Shown one piece after another: positions 62,568 through 64,000 of a stretch of 64,000 nt of DNA; the stretch's first letter is position 1, and the number at the start of each line of letters is the position of its first letter. The notes beneath the pieces were generated by a model, which was not told the DNA's origin, did no database searches, and saw only the letters and a list, made by a program, of their open reading frames with translations. The DNA lies in assembly GCF_030490285.1 (NCBI RefSeq), contig NZ_CP129884.1, forward strand, positions 186,001 through 250,000, given 5' to 3'. This DNA comes from Methylomonas montana. GTDB lineage: Bacteria; Pseudomonadota; Gammaproteobacteria; Methylococcales; Methylomonadaceae. The position numbers were made by a program, and so were the translations under genes.

Positions 62568-64000
62568 TCATGAACTGCAAGACAGCATCGAACAGCCGGC
62601 GCGTTGTTTGGCCCAATCCGGGCGTTTGGCGGCAAAGCTCTCCTTGTCGGCTTGCTCGGCGTAAGGATGGCGCAACAGATCGAGCAAGTCCCGGACTAAA
62701 CTAAAATCGCCTTGCTCGGCCTGGTCGATGGCGAGTTGTGCCAGATAATTGCGCAACACGTATTTGGGATTGACGGCATTCATCGCCGCTCGGCGTTCCG
62801 GTTGCGGTCTGCTGTCGCGCTGGCTGCGAGTCTGATAGGTTTCGAACCAGATCGTGGCGCGTTCGATGACTTCGTCGCTTAAAGGCTCATAGCTGGTTTG
62901 CTGCAACATCGCTAAAAATTGCCGAACTGCGTCGGATTCCTGGCTTAAGTCGATATCGGCCAGTTGCCGATAAAACAAGCTCATGTCGGTCTCGGCGGCT
63001 TGTAATAATTGCAAAAGCTCGTTGACCAAGGCATCGTCTTCCGCCGGTTCGAAAGCCAGTAATCCCAGCTTGGCCGCCATCATGGCCTGCCAACCCTTAT
63101 CAAAAGTTTCGGTATAAGCCAAAAGGGCTTGCTGCAAACTTTCCGCGCGTTTGATCAGCGGGTACAAGGCGTTGGCCAACTGCACCAAGTTCCAGTAAGC
63201 GATTTTCGGCTGGTTGCCGAAACGGTAGCGGCGGCCTTGGGCATCGGTGGTATTGGGAGTCCAGTCCGGATCGTAATTTTCCAGCCAGCCGTAGGGGCCA
63301 TAATCGATGGTCAGGCCTAGAATGGACATATTGTCGGTGTTCATCACGCCGTGCACGAAACCGACCCGCTGCCAATGCACGATCATCTCGGCGGTTTTGC
63401 GGCAGACTTCTTCAAACCAACTGAGATAGACAGGAATCGACGGTTCGCCCAACGCCGGAAAATCGGTGCGTATCGTGTAATCGACCAGTTTTTTCAAGGA
63501 GTCCAGGTCGTCGCGGGCGGTGAAAATTTGAAAATTGCCGAAGCGGATGAACGACGGCGCCACCCGGCATACCACCGCGCCGGCTTCGATTTGCGGATTG
63601 CCGTCGTAAAACATATCGCGCACCACCTGTTTGCCGGTCAGCATCACGCTTAAGGCGCGAGTGGTCGGTACGCCGAGATGATGCATGGCTTCGCTGCATA
63701 AAAATTCCCGGACCGATGAACGCAACACCGCCAAACCGTCGGCGCTGCGCGAATAAGGCGTCAGCCCGGCGCCTTTCAGTTGCAAGGCATAATGCTGGCC
63801 GCGGCTGTTGACGACTTCGCCGAGATTAATGGCGCGGCCGTCGCCGAGCTGACCGGCCCATTGGCCGAACTGATGGCCGCCGTAGCACATCGCGTAAGCT
63901 TCCATGCCTTTCGCCAAACGGCTGCCGGCGAAGACTTGGCAAAAATCTGCCGATTCGCAGGTCTCGGCCGACAGCTCCAAATCTTCCGCCACTTCCCTGG
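62568..64000 (-). CDS. selO: Protein adenylyltransferase SelO (YdiU), 5' partial
   Basis: About 477 residues are seen; the frame stays open to the window edge, so the N terminus is missing. SelO motifs: YGGHQFGQWAGQLGDGRAIN, LQLKGAGLTPYSR (nucleotide binding), VREFLCSEAMHHLGVPTTRA, FVHGVMNTDNMSILGLTIDYGPYGW and the C-terminal LSCSS. SelO is a pseudokinase that transfers AMP from ATP to redox proteins. It has the Cys form of the C-terminal selenocysteine position. Divergent or read-through neighbours are outside the window. Confidence 0.95.
   Translation of the reverse strand, partial: REVAEDLELSAETCESADFCQVFAGSRLAKGMEAYAMCYGGHQFGQWAGQLGDGRAINLGEVVNSRGQHYALQLKGAGLTPYSRSADGLAVLRSSVREFLCSEAMHHLGVPTTRALSVMLTGKQVVRDMFYDGNPQIEAGAVVCRVAPSFIRFGNFQIFTARDDLDSLKKLVDYTIRTDFPALGEPSIPVYLSWFEEVCRKTAEMIVHWQRVGFVHGVMNTDNMSILGLTIDYGPYGWLENYDPDWTPNTTDAQGRRYRFGNQPKIAYWNLVQLANALYPLIKRAESLQQALLAYTETFDKGWQAMMAAKLGLLAFEPAEDDALVNELLQLLQAAETDMSLFYRQLADIDLSQESDAVRQFLAMLQQTSYEPLSDEVIERATIWFETYQTRSQRDSRPQPERRAAMNAVNPKYVLRNYLAQLAIDQAEQGDFSLVRDLLDLLRHPYAEQADKESFAAKRPDWAKQRAGCSMLSCSS

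Overview
The window is about 64 kb of a gammaproteobacterial chromosome, moderately GC-rich and densely coded. Gene content and order (trxA-rho beside rhlB; gshB-tonB-yqgE-ruvX-pyrR-pyrB-pyrC' as in pseudomonads; a bat/moxR cluster; a PEP-CTERM-type protein; a heavy-metal RND pump) point to a free-living aquatic or soil species. A methanotroph of the Methylomonas type is my best guess, from general family resemblance only. No rRNA, tRNA or CRISPR array was seen.

Layout. 1-4.1 kb: the 3' end of a yhdP-like gene, a nitrilase-family hydrolase and a BamC-like lipoprotein on the plus strand, then moaC divergent from moaD-moaE. 4.2-11.1 kb: a GH5 glucanase, an SbmA/BacA-type transporter whose ATPase motifs are all degenerate, rho, trxA, rhlB and a HAD nucleotidase. 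11.2-13.4 kb: a chemoreceptor and nudE. 13.5-30.3 kb: a long minus-strand block forming a moxR/DUF58/bat cluster. It is split by a GGDEF-EAL gene and by corC plus a CzcB-CzcA efflux pair, with batD stranded at the far end. 30.4-37.0 kb: a LOG-family gene and the glutathione/pyrimidine block, including a dihydroorotase homologue that has lost its HxH metal motif. 37.0-43.2 kb: rpmB-rpmG, a double cNMP-domain/rhodanese protein, degQ, a Rep-type helicase and a Uma2-family gene.

43.4-53.3 kb is a chromosomal integron. A minus-strand integron integrase (R146, H277, R280, Y312 and the integron-specific patch) faces an attI-like core. Behind it lie eleven recognisable attC sites plus remnants, with small plus-strand cassette genes. 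Cargo includes a membrane zinc-ribbon protein paired with a rhomboid protease next to attI, a DUF2314-like protein, two CxxC proteins, a medium-chain oxidoreductase, a VOC protein and several unknowns. An IS3-family element with a canonical A6G frameshift site interrupts the array.

53.3-56.9 kb: a DUF2784 membrane protein, a ferredoxin-reductase, a PEP-CTERM-like exported protein and a bulb-type lectin protein. 57.0-64.0 kb: the pyruvate dehydrogenase operon aceE-aceF-lpd and most of selO (its 5' end lies beyond the window). The integron, together with the lectin/PEP-CTERM island next to it, is the accessory part; the rest is mostly housekeeping.
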